NCBI RefSeq assembly: GCF_003696265.1
Contig: NZ_RFFH01000001.1
Coordinates: 992,001-1,056,000 of the forward strand
Source: Nocardia stercoris
GTDB lineage: Bacteria > Actinomycetota > Actinomycetes > Mycobacteriales > Mycobacteriaceae
Direction: 5' to 3'
Length of the DNA stretch: 64,000 nucleotides
Notes under the pieces: generated by a model
Database searches by the model: none
Told to the model about the DNA's origin: nothing
Seen by the model: the letters and a program-made list of their open reading frames with translations, nothing else
Program-made: the position numbers and the translations under genes
Shown: piece by piece, positions 17,758 through 26,662 of the stretch
How the letters are laid out: the number at the start of each line of letters is the position of its first letter
Numbering within the stretch: the first letter of the stretch is position 1

Positions 17758-20700
17758 ATGTTCTCCAAAGTGCTGGTCGCCAACCGCGGCGAGATCGCGA
17801 TCCGGGCTTTCCGTGCCGCCTACGAACTGGGTGTCGGGACCGTGGCGGTCTTCCCGTACGAGGACCGCAACTCGGTGCACCGGCTCAAGGCCGACGAGGC
17901 GTACCAGATCGGCGTCCCGGGTCACCCGGTCCGGGCGTACCTGTCGATCGCCGAGATCATGAAGGCCGCCCGCACCGCGGGCGCGGACGCGATCTACCCC
18001 GGGTACGGCTTCCTGTCGGAGAACCCCGACCTGGCCGCCGCGTGCGCCGAGTCCGGCATCACCTTCATCGGCCCGTCGGCCGAGGTGCTGGAGCTGACCG
18101 GTAACAAGGCGCGCGCGATCGCGGCCGCCCGCGCGGCCGGACTGCCGGTCCTGGACTCCAGCGCCCCCTCGGCCGATGTCGAGGAGCTGCTGACGGCCGC
18201 CGAGTCGATGCACTTCCCGCTGTTCGTGAAGGCCGTCGCCGGCGGTGGCGGGCGCGGCATGCGCCGGGTCGCCGACCGGGCGCAACTGCGCGAGTCGATC
18301 GAGGCGGCCGCCCGCGAGGCGGAGTCGGCGTTCGGCGACCCGACGGTGTTCCTGGAGCAGGCGGTGGTCAACCCCCGCCACATCGAGGTGCAGATCCTCG
18401 CCGACCAGCAGGGCAACGTCATCCACCTGTTCGAGCGAGACTGCTCGCTGCAGCGCCGGCACCAGAAGGTGATCGAGCTGGCACCCGCGCCGAACCTGGA
18501 TCCCGAACTGCGGGAACGGATCTGCGCGGACGCCGTGGCGTTCGCCCGGCAGATCGGGTACAGCTGCGCCGGTACCGTCGAGTTCCTGCTCGACGAGCGC
18601 GGCAACCACGTCTTCATCGAGATGAATCCGCGGATCCAGGTCGAGCACACGGTGACCGAGGAGATCACCGATGTCGACCTGGTGCAGGCGCAGCTGCGCA
18701 TCGCGTCCGGTGAGTCGCTGGCAGACCTCGGCCTGAGCCAGGATTCGATCCACATCCGCGGTGCCGCCCTGCAGTGCCGGATCACCACCGAGGATCCGGC
18801 CAACGGGTTCCGGCCCGACACCGGCCGGATCACCGCCTACCGCAGCCCCGGCGGTGGCGGTATCCGGCTCGACGGCGGGGCCAATCTCGGTGCCGAGGTC
18901 AGCGCCCACTTCGACTCGATGCTGGTCAAATTGACCTGTCGCGGACGGGATTTCGGGCAGGCCGTGGCGCGGGCGCGCCGGGCGGTGGCCGAGTTCCGGA
19001 TCCGTGGTGTGGCCACCAACATCCCGTTCCTGCAGGCGGTGCTCGACGACCCGGACTTCCGGGCCGGGCGGGTCACCACCTCGTTCATCGACGAGCGGCC
19101 CTACCTGCTGACGCAGCGCGGCTCGGCCGACCGCGGCACCAAGATCCTGCGCTACCTGGCCGACATCACGGTCAATCAGCCGCACGGCGCCCGGCCGTCG
19201 AAGATCTACGCGCACGACAAGCTGCCCGCGCTGGACCTGACCGTGCCGCCGCCGCCCGGCTCGCGGCAGCGGCTGCTCGCGCTGGGGCCGGAGGGTTTCG
19301 CGCGGGCCCTGCGGGAACAGCCTGCGCTGGCCGTCACCGACACCACCTTCCGCGACGCCCACCAGTCGCTGCTGGCCACCCGGGTGCGGACCAACGGCCT
19401 GCTGCAGGTGGCCGGGCACGTGGCCCGGCTCACGCCGGAGCTGCTGTCGGTCGAGTGCTGGGGTGGCGCGACTTACGATGTGGCGCTGCGCTTCCTGCAC
19501 GAGGACCCGTGGGAGCGGCTGGCGGCGCTGCGCGAGGCGATCCCGAACATCAACCTGCAGATGCTGCTGCGCGGCCGGAACACGGTGGGCTACACCCCGT
19601 ATCCGGAGAAGGTCACCCGGGCGTTCGTCCGCGAGGCCACCGACACCGGCATCGACATCTTCCGGATCTTCGACGCGCTCAACAACATCGACCAGATGCG
19701 CCCCGCCATCGACGCGGTCCGCGAGACCGGGACCGCGCTCGCCGAGGTCGCGATGTCCTACACCGGTGACCTGTCGAACCCGGCCGAGGACCTCTACACC
19801 CTCGACTACTACCTGAAGCTGGCCGAGCAGATCGTGGAGGCCGGTGCGCACGTGCTGGCCATCAAGGACATGGCCGGGCTGCTGCGGGCGCCGGCCGCGC
19901 ACACCCTGGTCACCGCGCTGCGGGAGAACTTCGACCTGCCGGTGCACGTGCACACCCACGACACCCCGGGCGGCCAGCTCGCCACCTATCTGGCGGCGTG
20001 GCAGGCCGGCGCGGACGCGGTCGACGGTGCGTCGGCGCCCATGGCGGGCACCACGTCCCAGCCCGCGCTGTCGGCGATCGTTGCGGCAGCGGCGAATTCG
20101 CCGCGCGACACCGGGCTGGACCTGCAGGCCGTGTGCGATCTGGAGCCCTACTGGGAGGCGCTGCGCAAGGTGTACGCGCCGTTCGAGTCCGGGCTGCCGT
20201 CGCCGACCGGGCGCGTGTACACCCACGAGATCCCGGGCGGTCAGCTGTCGAACCTGCGGCAGCAGGCGATCGCGCTCGGCCTGGGCGACCGCTTCGAGGA
20301 GGTCGAGGCCAAATACGCCGCGGCGGACCGTCTTCTGGGCCGTCTGGTGAAGGTGACCCCGTCGTCCAAGGTGGTCGGCGACCTGGCGCTGTCGCTGGTC
20401 GGTTCCGGTGTGTCGGTGGAGGACTTCGCCGCCGACCCGGCCCGCTACGACATCCCCGATTCCGTGATCGGTTTCCTGCGTGGCGAATTGGGCACTCCGG
20501 CCGGTGGCTGGCCGGAGCCGTTCCGCACCCGGGCCCTGGCCGGCCGCGGTCCGGCCAAGCCGGAGACCGAGCTGACCAGCGAGGACCGCGCCGGTCTGGA
20601 CGGCACCTCGCAGCAGCGCCGGGAGACGTTGAACCGCTTGCTGTTCCCCGGCCCGGCCGCCGAATTCCTCACGCACCGCGAGAAGTACGGCGACACGTCG

Positions 20701-21162
20701 ATGTTGTCGGCGAACCAGTTCTTCTACGGCCTGCGGCCGGAAGAGGAACACCGGGTGCAGCTGGAGAAGGGTGTCACGCTGCTCATCGGGCTGGAAGCCA
20801 TCTCCGAACCCGACGACCGCGGCATGCGGACCGTGATGTGCATCCTCAACGGCCAGTTGCGGCCGGTCCAGGTGCGGGACCGGTCGATCGCCAGCGAGAT
20901 CCCGGTGGCGGAGAAGGCCGACAAGACCAACCCCGGCCACGTCGCGGCGCCGTTCGCCGGTGCGGTGACCCTGGCCGTCGCCGAGGGGGACGTGGTCGAG
21001 GCGGGCGGTGCAATCGGCACCATCGAGGCCATGAAGATGGAGGCCGCGATCACCGCGCCGCGCGCGGGTGTGGTCGAGCGGATCGCCATCGGTCCGGTGC
21101 AGCAGGTCGAGGGCGGTGACCTGCTGGTCGCCTTGCGGCTCAACGAGACCGCGGCGCAATGA
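17758..21162 (+). CDS. pyc: pyruvate carboxylase
   Basis: Biotin enzyme that carboxylates pyruvate to oxaloacetate to refill the TCA cycle. The 1134-residue single chain has the full domain order. The biotin carboxylase comes first ([20 protein letters not shown], then the Gly-rich [12 protein letters not shown] and [16 protein letters not shown]). The carboxyltransferase follows ([20 protein letters not shown] region, about 525-820). A C-terminal biotin carrier domain has the biotinylated lysine in IEAMKMEAA (Lys1093). The ATG at 17758 matches the family start. The stop overlaps the rsmD start (ATGA). A RamB/PrpR-like regulator is divergently encoded, which fits a gene of central carbon flux. 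Confidence 0.97.
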   Translation: MFSKVLVANRGEIAIRAFRAAYELGVGTVAVFPYEDRNSVHRLKADEAYQIGVPGHPVRAYLSIAEIMKAARTAGADAIYPGYGFLSENPDLAAACAESGITFIGPSAEVLELTGNKARAIAAARAAGLPVLDSSAPSADVEELLTAAESMHFPLFVKAVAGGGGRGMRRVADRAQLRESIEAAAREAESAFGDPTVFLEQAVVNPRHIEVQILADQQGNVIHLFERDCSLQRRHQKVIELAPAPNLDPELRERICADAVAFARQIGYSCAGTVEFLLDERGNHVFIEMNPRIQVEHTVTEEITDVDLVQAQLRIASGESLADLGLSQDSIHIRGAALQCRITTEDPANGFRPDTGRITAYRSPGGGGIRLDGGANLGAEVSAHFDSMLVKLTCRGRDFGQAVARARRAVAEFRIRGVATNIPFLQAVLDDPDFRAGRVTTSFIDERPYLLTQRGSADRGTKILRYLADITVNQPHGARPSKIYAHDKLPALDLTVPPPPGSRQRLLALGPEGFARALREQPALAVTDTTFRDAHQSLLATRVRTNGLLQVAGHVARLTPELLSVECWGGATYDVALRFLHEDPWERLAALREAIPNINLQMLLRGRNTVGYTPYPEKVTRAFVREATDTGIDIFRIFDALNNIDQMRPAIDAVRETGTALAEVAMSYTGDLSNPAEDLYTLDYYLKLAEQIVEAGAHVLAIKDMAGLLRAPAAHTLVTALRENFDLPVHVHTHDTPGGQLATYLAAWQAGADAVDGASAPMAGTTSQPALSAIVAAAANSPRDTGLDLQAVCDLEPYWEALRKVYAPFESGLPSPTGRVYTHEIPGGQLSNLRQQAIALGLGDRFEEVEAKYAAADRLLGRLVKVTPSSKVVGDLALSLVGSGVSVEDFAADPARYDIPDSVIGFLRGELGTPAGGWPEPFRTRALAGRGPAKPETELTSEDRAGLDGTSQQRRETLNRLLFPGPAAEFLTHREKYGDTSMLSANQFFYGLRPEEEHRVQLEKGVTLLIGLEAISEPDDRGMRTVMCILNGQLRPVQVRDRSIASEIPVAEKADKTNPGHVAAPFAGAVTLAVAEGDVVEAGGAIGTIEAMKMEAAITAPRAGVVERIAIGPVQQVEGGDLLVALRLNETAAQ

Positions 21163-21719
21163 CGCGGATCGTGGCCGGGTCGGCCGGTGGCCGGCGCCTG
21201 AAGGTGCCGCCCGCCGGTACCCGGCCCACCTCGGATCGGGTGCGGGAGGCGCTGTTCAACGTGGTCGGCGCGCGGTTCGATTTCGCGGGACTGCGCGTGC
21301 TGGACCTGTACGCGGGTTCGGGCGCGCTGGGACTGGAGGCGCTGTCGCGCGGCGCGGCGCACGCGCTGCTGGTGGAGTCCGATCGCGCCGCGGCGGCGGT
21401 GATCCGCGCCAATATCGCCGTGCTGGGCTTGCCGGGCGCCGAATTGCGGCAGAGCACAGTCACTTCGGTGCTGGCCGGGGCGCCCGTGGAACCCTACGAC
21501 CTGGTGTTGTCCGATCCGCCGTACGCGGTGGACACGGCCGAGGTCGCCGCCGATCTGGCCGCGCTGGCCGGTAACGGCTGGCTGGCACCGGACGCGCTGG
21601 TGATCGTGGAGCGCGGCACCCGTACGCCGGAGACCGCCTGGCCGGCGGGGATGTCCGCCGAGAAGTCGCGCAAGTACGGCGAGACCCGGCTGGATCTGGC
21701 GACCTTCGACTCCGAATAG
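21159..21719 (+). CDS. rsmD: 16S rRNA (guanine966-N2)-methyltransferase
   Basis: A 186-residue Rossmann-fold methyltransferase. The start [14 protein letters not shown] and [12 protein letters not shown] are typical of RsmD. The SAM-binding motif is [20 protein letters not shown] and the catalytic motif [11 protein letters not shown]. Translation is coupled to pyc through a four-base ATGA overlap. In mycobacteria it is followed directly by coaD. Here a phosphatase/TetR pair intervenes and coaD is inverted. Confidence 0.95.
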   Translation: MTRIVAGSAGGRRLKVPPAGTRPTSDRVREALFNVVGARFDFAGLRVLDLYAGSGALGLEALSRGAAHALLVESDRAAAAVIRANIAVLGLPGAELRQSTVTSVLAGAPVEPYDLVLSDPPYAVDTAEVAADLAALAGNGWLAPDALVIVERGTRTPETAWPAGMSAEKSRKYGETRLDLATFDSE

Positions 21720-21799
21720 GATTCGGCCGGTACCGGATTCGGTCCGGGATCGGGGTCGATCCGAGCCGGCCGGCGCCGAGTAGCGCGGGATTGCCGTGG

Positions 21800-21826
21800 C
21801 CCGCACCCGGTTTCGCCGGGTGCGGG
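21800..21826. terminator. bidirectional hairpin terminator between rsmD and the phosphatase gene
   Basis: Perfect 11-bp stem (CCCGCACCCGG at 21800-21810 with CCGGGTGCGGG at 21816-21826) around a five-base loop TTTCG. It sits between two convergent genes and can serve both. Confidence 0.8.
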
Positions 21827-21835
21827 CGGGTGTCG

Positions 21836-22642
21836 TCAGGACAGCAGCTTGGCCTTCAGGGCGGCGATATCGGCGGCGGTGAGGCCGAGACCGGTGCTCA
21901 CGTAGTTGTCGAAGCTGCCGTAGGTCGTATTCACCTGGGCGAAGGCCGAATCGAGCTCGGCGGCGGTCACGCCGTTGTTGACGTCACCGGGTGCGGCGTC
22001 GCGGTAGTAGCTCGACAGCATGAAGTCGTAGTACACGGTGGCCTTGTCGACACCCAGCAGGGTGAGCAGCACCGCGCCCGCCCAGCCGGTGCGGTCCTTG
22101 CCCGCGGTGCAGTGGAACAGGACGCCGCCGTTGTTGTACGCGATGTCCTTGATCACGTCGGCGAAGCCCGCGTTCGCGCCCGGCGCGGTGATGAATTCCG
22201 GGTACGCGTTGGCCGCGTTCGACAGGGTGGCAGACCCCGAGGTCGGCGGGAGGCCGCCGAGGACGTCGTCGTGGTGTTCGGTGGCACCGGCGGGGATCTT
22301 GTCGGCACCGGAGAGCAGCTGCTCGTAGTTGGTGCGCAGATCGTGGACGGAGACCACGTTGTGGGCGGCCAGGGCGGCGACGTCGGTGGTGGTGGCCGCG
22401 TTCAGCGCGGCGGTGCGGAACACCAGGCCGGTGCGGACGGTGTGTCCGTCGGTGGTCTTGTATCCGCCGACGTCGCGGGCGTTGATCACGCCGGAGAGGT
22501 TGAGCGAGCGCGCGGTCGGGTCGAGTACGACGCTGGGGGTCGGCGTCGGCGGGTCGACCGCGAACGCCAGGCCCGGTGAGACCCCGAAGGTCAGGGCGGC
22601 GGCCAGAACGACGGTCGCGCCGATCGTGCGAGGTCGGATCAT
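21836..22642 (-). CDS. secreted protein tyrosine/serine phosphatase (PtpB-like)
   Basis: A 268-residue exported phosphatase. The signal peptide is MIRPRTIGATVVLAAALTFG, with cleavage likely after AFA at about residue 28. The mature N-terminus has the PtpB-type NLSGVINARDVGGY and FRTAAL. The catalytic P-loop is HCTAGKDRTG with Cys178. The Lys and Asp inside this loop are the hallmark of the dual-specificity and phosphoinositide-active PtpB group of mycobacterial and related phosphatases. Mycobacterial PtpB lacks an ordinary signal peptide, whereas this protein has one. A TetR gene is divergent, and a 37-bp dyad lies between them. Confidence 0.88.
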   Translation of the reverse strand: MIRPRTIGATVVLAAALTFGVSPGLAFAVDPPTPTPSVVLDPTARSLNLSGVINARDVGGYKTTDGHTVRTGLVFRTAALNAATTTDVAALAAHNVVSVHDLRTNYEQLLSGADKIPAGATEHHDDVLGGLPPTSGSATLSNAANAYPEFITAPGANAGFADVIKDIAYNNGGVLFHCTAGKDRTGWAGAVLLTLLGVDKATVYYDFMLSSYYRDAAPGDVNNGVTAAELDSAFAQVNTTYGSFDNYVSTGLGLTAADIAALKAKLLS

Positions 22643-22680
22643 GGGTGTTCCCTTTCGGTTGAAGCCCCGGCATCCGCCGG

Positions 22681-22698
22681 GCCACAGAGCACTGTGGC
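22681..22698. promoter_or_regulatory. hairpin in the phosphatase leader
   Basis: GCCACAG (22681-22687) and CTGTGGC (22692-22698) form a perfect 7-bp stem with loop AGCA, 39 bases upstream of the phosphatase start. It could be an RNA leader structure or a protein-binding dyad. Nothing in the sequence decides between these. Confidence 0.4.
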
Positions 22699-22716
22699 AC
22701 GACGGTCGAGCATTTG

Positions 22717-22753
22717 ACTGACATGATGTCTAGCGAATAGATATACAGTCAGT
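22717..22753. promoter_or_regulatory. candidate TetR operator between the phosphatase and TetR genes
   Basis: ACTGACATGATGTCTA (22717-22732) and TAGATATACAGTCAGT (22738-22753) match as an inverted repeat at 12 of 16 positions around the centre GCGAA. The AT-content is far above that of the surrounding DNA. Nested in the left arm is GACATGATGTC, itself a near-perfect dyad. It lies between the divergent starts at 22642 and 22806, where a local TetR repressor would block both promoters. Confidence 0.65.
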
Positions 22754-22794
22754 GAACACCGCGTGGGGGTGGAACCGGACTATTCGCCTGGTGT

Positions 22795-22800
22795 TACCGT
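22795..22800 (+). promoter_or_regulatory. -10 element before the TetR gene
   Basis: TACCGT ends six bases before the GTG at 22806, again placing the expected transcript start at the initiation codon. Confidence 0.5.
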
Positions 22801-22805
22801 GCCCC

Positions 22806-23426
22806 GTGAACGCACGCCGGACCTCGCTACGCGAGGAACAGAAGAAGCAGACCCGGGCCCGGCTGGTCGAGGCGGCCCGGCAGCTGTTCGCCGAGCAGGG
22901 CTACGGCGCGGTCCGCATCGACGACATCGCGGCCGTCGTCGGCTGCAGCCGGGCGACCTTCTACCTGTACTTCAACGGCAAGGTCGACGTACTGCGGGAG
23001 ATCGGTGCCGAGGCCACCTCGATGGGTGTGGCGCGCTCCTTCGAGAACCTCGAGCACGCGCTGCGCACCGATTCACGCACCGAATTCGTCGCCTGGGTAC
23101 GGCAATCCATCGCCTGGTTCGAGGAGAACAAGGACCTGCTACCAGCCTGGGACGAGGCCGCGGTGCTGGAACCGGAGTTCCGTGCCGTCGCCCGCGAAGG
23201 GATCGCCGCGATGGCGACCGGCATGACCGGCTACCTGTCCCGCTGGCCCGCCGATCGTCGGGAAGAGGCCGCGCTGCGCGTGGAACTTCTTGTCGCGCAA
23301 CTGGAACGGTTCTTCACCCGCTGGGCGTTGCACGGCACGATCGACGTCTCGGCCGAGCGGGCCGCCGAGGTCCTCGCCGACATCTGGTTCCCGGCGCTGC
23401 GGATTCCGGGGACGGAACCGGGCTGA
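22806..23426 (+). CDS. TetR-family transcriptional regulator
   Basis: A 206-residue repressor. The DNA-binding helix-turn-helix is in the first 60 residues (RLVEAARQLFAEQGYGAVRI, then DIAAVVGCSRATFYLYF). A variable ligand-binding C-terminal domain follows, rich in aromatic residues (WVRQSIAWFEENKDLLPAW). GTG 22806 (VNARRTSLREEQ) is chosen over an earlier GTG at 22752 because the upstream stretch crosses the operator. It is divergent from the secreted phosphatase, which is the obvious target along with itself. The ligand is unknown. Confidence 0.88.
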   Translation: MNARRTSLREEQKKQTRARLVEAARQLFAEQGYGAVRIDDIAAVVGCSRATFYLYFNGKVDVLREIGAEATSMGVARSFENLEHALRTDSRTEFVAWVRQSIAWFEENKDLLPAWDEAAVLEPEFRAVAREGIAAMATGMTGYLSRWPADRREEAALRVELLVAQLERFFTRWALHGTIDVSAERAAEVLADIWFPALRIPGTEPG

Positions 23427-23434
23427 GCGCCCGG

Positions 23435-23463
23435 TGCCACCCGCTCGTGCTCGGCGGGTGGCA
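23435..23463. terminator. bidirectional hairpin terminator between TetR and coaD genes
   Basis: Perfect 10-bp stem, TGCCACCCGC (23435-23444) with GCGGGTGGCA (23454-23463), loop of nine bases. It lies between two convergent genes. Confidence 0.75.
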
Positions 23464-23470
23464 TTCGGGT

Positions 23471-23965
23471 TCAGCCCTGCTCGGCCTTGCGCTCGGCGAT
23501 CTTGGCCAGCAGCCGGGCGTGCACCGGCTTCGGCACCAGCTCGGAGATGTCGCCACCGTAGGCGGCCACCTCCTTGACCAGGCTGCTGGAGACGAAGCTG
23601 TAGCGGGCATCGGTGGTGACGAAGAACGTGTCGACACCGCTGATGTGCCGGTTCATCTGCGCCATCTGCACTTCGTACCCGAAGTCGGTCGCGTCGCGCA
23701 GGCCCTTCACGATCGCCGAGAAGCCTTGCGCGCGAGTGAAGTCCACGACCAGGCCGGATCCCGCCGTCACCCGCACGTTCGGCAGGTCCGCGGTCACCTC
23801 GCGCAGCATCTCGATGCGCTCGTCGGCGGTGAACATGCCCTGCTTGCTCTGGTTGAACAGCACCGCGACGACGACCTCGTCGAATTGCGTCGCCGCCCGC
23901 CGGATGACGTCGAGATGTCCGTTGGTCACCGGATCGAAGGATCCGGGGCACACTGCTCCTGCCAT
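23471..23965 (-). CDS. coaD: pantetheine-phosphate adenylyltransferase
   Basis: Adds AMP to 4'-phosphopantetheine in coenzyme A synthesis. The 164-residue protein begins [20 protein letters not shown], with the nucleotidyltransferase T/HxGH motif as NGHLD. It also has [20 protein letters not shown] and the ISSS-like motif [12 protein letters not shown]. An in-frame start at 23986 would add seven residues without family support. On the minus strand TAGCGT (23978-23973) lies at leaderless spacing before ATG 23965. It is 33 bp downstream of the DUF559-like gene on the same strand. Confidence 0.96.
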   Translation of the reverse strand: MAGAVCPGSFDPVTNGHLDVIRRAATQFDEVVVAVLFNQSKQGMFTADERIEMLREVTADLPNVRVTAGSGLVVDFTRAQGFSAIVKGLRDATDFGYEVQMAQMNRHISGVDTFFVTTDARYSFVSSSLVKEVAAYGGDISELVPKPVHARLLAKIAERKAEQG

Positions 23966-23972
23966 GAGCGAA

Positions 23973-23978
23973 ACGCTA
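23973..23978 (-). promoter_or_regulatory. -10 element of coaD
   Basis: TAGCGT read on the minus strand ends seven bases before the coaD ATG at 23965. A leaderless or one-base-leader transcript is predicted. Confidence 0.5.
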
Positions 23979-23998
23979 ACAGCCACCGGTGGCGGCGG

Positions 23999-24958
23999 TC
24001 AGAGCGGCCGGAGCGTGAGCGGCCGGGGCGCGGGTAGTTCGGCCGGACGGATGTGCCCCTGCGGGCGATGCCGGCCGGCGCGGGCCAGGGCGGCACGGAT
24101 GCGGGCCGCGGCCGTGCCGTCGGCCAGTTCGTCCCAGGTCCAGCGGACCACCTGGAATCCGTGGCGGCGCAGGGCTTCCTCGCGGCTCTGCTCCCGGGCC
24201 AGGGCCTCGACCACGTCGCCGCCGGGATGGACGGCCCGCCCGTAGCGGAGATGGCCGTCGAAGACCCCGACCACTCCGGTGTCGCCGAACCAGAAGTCGA
24301 CGCGGCCGAGCCGGCGCCGGTCGTGGGACTGGACATCGCCCTGCGAGCGGGGTTGCGGTATGCCGAGGCGGCGCAACATGACTCGGCTGCGCGAGTGACC
24401 GATGCCGGGGCTGCGCGGGTCCAGGAACGCCACTACCTGGCGGGCGGTGCCGATGCCCACCCGGCGGGCGGCGCGGTGCAGTTCGGCGGTGAGATCGGTT
24501 GCGGTGACCCCGTATTCGCGGGCGAGCGCGTCGCCGGCGACCACCGCGGCCTCGAACGGCACGGTCCGGGCCAAGTCGACCACGGTGCGTGCGGGCGTGG
24601 TGACCGCCAGGCCGGCGAGTTCGGCGACCGTGTCCACGGCGGCGACGTGTACGGCCAGGGTCGGGGTGATCCGGCCGCCGTGATTGCGATTGCGGGTCAC
24701 GTGCACGCGGTCGAGCAGTGACAGCTCCACCGGCACCCGGTACAGCAGCGCCGCCGACTGATGGCTGACGATGCTGCCGGGCGCCAGGTTTCGCAGCGTG
24801 GCCAGCACGGTGCTGCGGTGGCGATCATGGGTGGCGGCGGCGGTCCGCGCGGCCGGATGGGTTCTGGTGGCCCGGCGGAGCCGCTGGCGGTAACCGCCGC
24901 TGCACACCCGGCGGATCTCCTCGTCGGCGCTGCGCGGGATCCCCTGACATTGCTGCAT
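23999..24958 (-). CDS. DUF559-type, AbiEi-like N-terminal protein with a degraded nuclease site
   Basis: A 319-residue member of a large actinobacterial family. An AbiEi-like N-terminal region (SIVSHQSAALLYRVPV, VTTPARTVVDLART) is joined to a C-terminal DUF559 domain of PD-(D/E)XK descent. The domain shows GRVDFWFGDTGVVGVFDGHL, EALRRHGFQVVRWTWDEL and a final basic stretch. Relatives usually read GEFDG where this protein has GVFDG, so the acidic catalytic residue appears lost. ATG 24958 has a GAGG ribosome site. No partner toxin gene is adjacent. Function is unknown, and a defence or regulatory role is only inferred from the fold. Confidence 0.72.
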   Translation of the reverse strand: MQQCQGIPRSADEEIRRVCSGGYRQRLRRATRTHPAARTAAATHDRHRSTVLATLRNLAPGSIVSHQSAALLYRVPVELSLLDRVHVTRNRNHGGRITPTLAVHVAAVDTVAELAGLAVTTPARTVVDLARTVPFEAAVVAGDALAREYGVTATDLTAELHRAARRVGIGTARQVVAFLDPRSPGIGHSRSRVMLRRLGIPQPRSQGDVQSHDRRRLGRVDFWFGDTGVVGVFDGHLRYGRAVHPGGDVVEALAREQSREEALRRHGFQVVRWTWDELADGTAAARIRAALARAGRHRPQGHIRPAELPAPRPLTLRPL

Positions 24959-25048
24959 ACGAACCTCGCTGTTCGGTCGGCGAAACGGATTCGTAGGGCT
25001 TCGACGCCGCAAGGGGGCGAACGGTTCCCGGCAACCGTGCGGTTCCGG

Positions 25049-25525
25049 CTAATACACCCAGCGGCGCAGCAGGACGAAGCGCACCGCGCCCACCAGCCCG
25101 GTCACCACGATCACCGTCCCGGCCTCGGCGGCGCTGCCCGGACTGCGCACGGTGTGGTTCAGCACGGCCAGCACGGTCGATGTGGCGATCAGCCCGGCCA
25201 CGGCGATGCCGCCGCCCTCCAACTGTGCGGCCAGCCAGCCGACGCGATCGGCGGCACGGAAAGTCAAGCGGCGGTGCAGTTCGTTGGCGATGGCGGTGCT
25301 CACGAGCGCGCCGACGACATTGGCCACCTCGGAGCCCTCGCGGTAGCAGAGCAGGAACAACAGGAAGTAGCCGATATTGCTGAGGACGCCGACGATCGTG
25401 AAGCGCGCGAGTTGCTGCTGCCAGCGGTCACCCCGGACGAAGGCGCCGAATCGTGCGGAGCGGCTCGGCGCCACCGAGGGTGGCGCCGAGGGCGTACCGG
25501 GGCAGGCCGGCTCCAGGACACTCAT
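25049..25525 (-). CDS. GtrA-family membrane protein
   Basis: A 158-residue protein with four predicted membrane helices (FTIVGVLSNIGYFLLFLLCY, the VVGALVSTAIANELHRRLTF region, IAVAGLIATSTVLAVLNHTV, and VIVVTGLVGAVRFVLLRRWV). The FTIVG start and ANELHRRLTF motif are diagnostic of GtrA. Family members help move polyprenyl-phosphate-linked sugars across the membrane for cell-wall polysaccharide. ATG 25525 is chosen since a longer frame would add only low-complexity sequence. No glycosyltransferase lies beside it. Confidence 0.88.
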   Translation of the reverse strand: MSVLEPACPGTPSAPPSVAPSRSARFGAFVRGDRWQQQLARFTIVGVLSNIGYFLLFLLCYREGSEVANVVGALVSTAIANELHRRLTFRAADRVGWLAAQLEGGGIAVAGLIATSTVLAVLNHTVRSPGSAAEAGTVIVVTGLVGAVRFVLLRRWVY

Positions 25526-25578
25526 CGTCAACAATCCGATCGAACTCGCGGGCCCGGACGGCTCGAGCCCGCGCCGGG

Positions 25579-25592
25579 GTACCGGCCGGTAC
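25579..25592. promoter_or_regulatory. 14-bp perfect palindrome between gtrA and sepIVA
   Basis: GTACCGGCCGGTAC lies in the 272-bp divergent intergenic region, 54 bases upstream of gtrA. It may be an operator. In such GC-rich DNA a chance palindrome is also possible. The rest of this gap shows only the sepIVA ribosome site. Confidence 0.3.
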
Positions 25593-25797
25593 TGAACGCT
25601 ACCGAAGCGGAGGGAATTCCTCCCCTTGTTCGACTGTGTCTTAGGAAACAGCTCGGCCGACACACCGGGAACGGACTGGGCACCGGATCGTGACCAGGGG
25701 CACACTGGGCTGGGAGTGGAACCGGCGTCGCGCGGCGCACTTGCGCAACCGACGTCGCACCAGCGCAACAGCTCTGCACGAAAGTGGGGAAGGCACC

Positions 25798-26547
25798 ATG
25801 TACCGCGTATTCGAGGCGCTCGACGAACTGGTGGCCATTGTCGAGGAGGCACGCGGCCTCCCGCCGACCCGCAATTGCCTGGTCCCGCGCGGCGACGTCC
25901 TCGAATTGCTCGACGACGTCCGCGAGGCCCTGCCCGGCGAACTCGACGACGCGCAGGACGTTCTCGACCACCGCGACAAGATCGTCAACGACGCCCGCAC
26001 CTCCGCCGAGACCGCGGTGACCACCGCCACCGAGCAGGCGCGGCTGACCGTATCCAAGGCGCGCGAGGAGGCCGACCGCATCCTCGCCGACGCGAAGGCG
26101 CACGCCGACCGCATGGTGTCGGAGGCCCGCGCCCACGCCGACCGCACGGTGGCCGCCGCGCAGACCGAGGCCGAGCGGACCGTGGCCGAGGGCAAGGCCG
26201 AGTTCGAGGCGGTCACCGGCCGGGCCCGCACCGAGTCCGAGCGGATGATCCAGGCCGGGCAGGCGTCGTTCGACCGATCGGTCGCGGAGGGCAAGGCCGA
26301 GCAGCAGCGTCTGGTCGAGGCCACCGAGGTGGTCCGGGCGGCACACGCCGAGTCGGCGCGGGTCATCGACGCCGGGCAGGCCGAGGCCGACCGGTTGCGC
26401 GCCGAATGCGACCACTATGTCGACACCAAGCTGGCGGACTTCGAGGAGCTGATGAACTCGACGCTGCGGCAGGTCGGCCGGGGCCGGCAGCAGCTGCGCA
26501 GCGGCGCCGGCGCGGTCATGGACTATGCGGCGGAGTTCCGCCGGTAG
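25798..26547 (+). CDS. sepIVA: SepIVA-like septation protein (DivIVA-domain coiled coil)
   Basis: A 249-residue cell-division and envelope factor. MYRVFEALDELVAIVEEARG, CLVPRGDVLELLDDVREA and the DDAQDVLD segment match mycobacterial SepIVA (Rv2927c) closely. The middle is a long coiled coil of alanine/glutamate-rich heptads (EEADRILADAKAHADRMVSE). The end has AECDHYVDTKLADFEELMNS and LRQVGRGRQQLR. ATG 25798 follows a GGGGAAGG ribosome site. In mycobacteria SepIVA acts at the septum and the intracellular membrane domain. It heads the sepIVA-yceD-rpmF-rnc run. Confidence 0.93.
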   Translation: MYRVFEALDELVAIVEEARGLPPTRNCLVPRGDVLELLDDVREALPGELDDAQDVLDHRDKIVNDARTSAETAVTTATEQARLTVSKAREEADRILADAKAHADRMVSEARAHADRTVAAAQTEAERTVAEGKAEFEAVTGRARTESERMIQAGQASFDRSVAEGKAEQQRLVEATEVVRAAHAESARVIDAGQAEADRLRAECDHYVDTKLADFEELMNSTLRQVGRGRQQLRSGAGAVMDYAAEFRR

Positions 26548-26624
26548 CGGGATATCCGCAGCTCACACCGGCCGGACGGGTTCCGGGCCGCGGCGCCGAT
26601 TGGGGAACCGGGCATGCCCCGGTG

Positions 26625-26630
26625 TAGGAT
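26625..26630 (+). promoter_or_regulatory. candidate -10 for the yceD-rpmF-rnc transcript
   Basis: TAGGAT lies 33 bases upstream of the yceD GTG. A TTGGGG at 26600-26605 is 19 bases further up, a long but possible spacing. Immediately between them is the 10-bp palindrome GGGCATGCCC. Confidence 0.4.
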
Positions 26631-26662
26631 TCCCTGGTTGTCCACGTCCCCTTCCGTAGATC

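Noticed and set aside
17671..21159. A long minus-strand frame opposite pyc
   Set aside because: Same reason. It is the antisense shadow of a well-conserved carboxylase and has no domain of its own.
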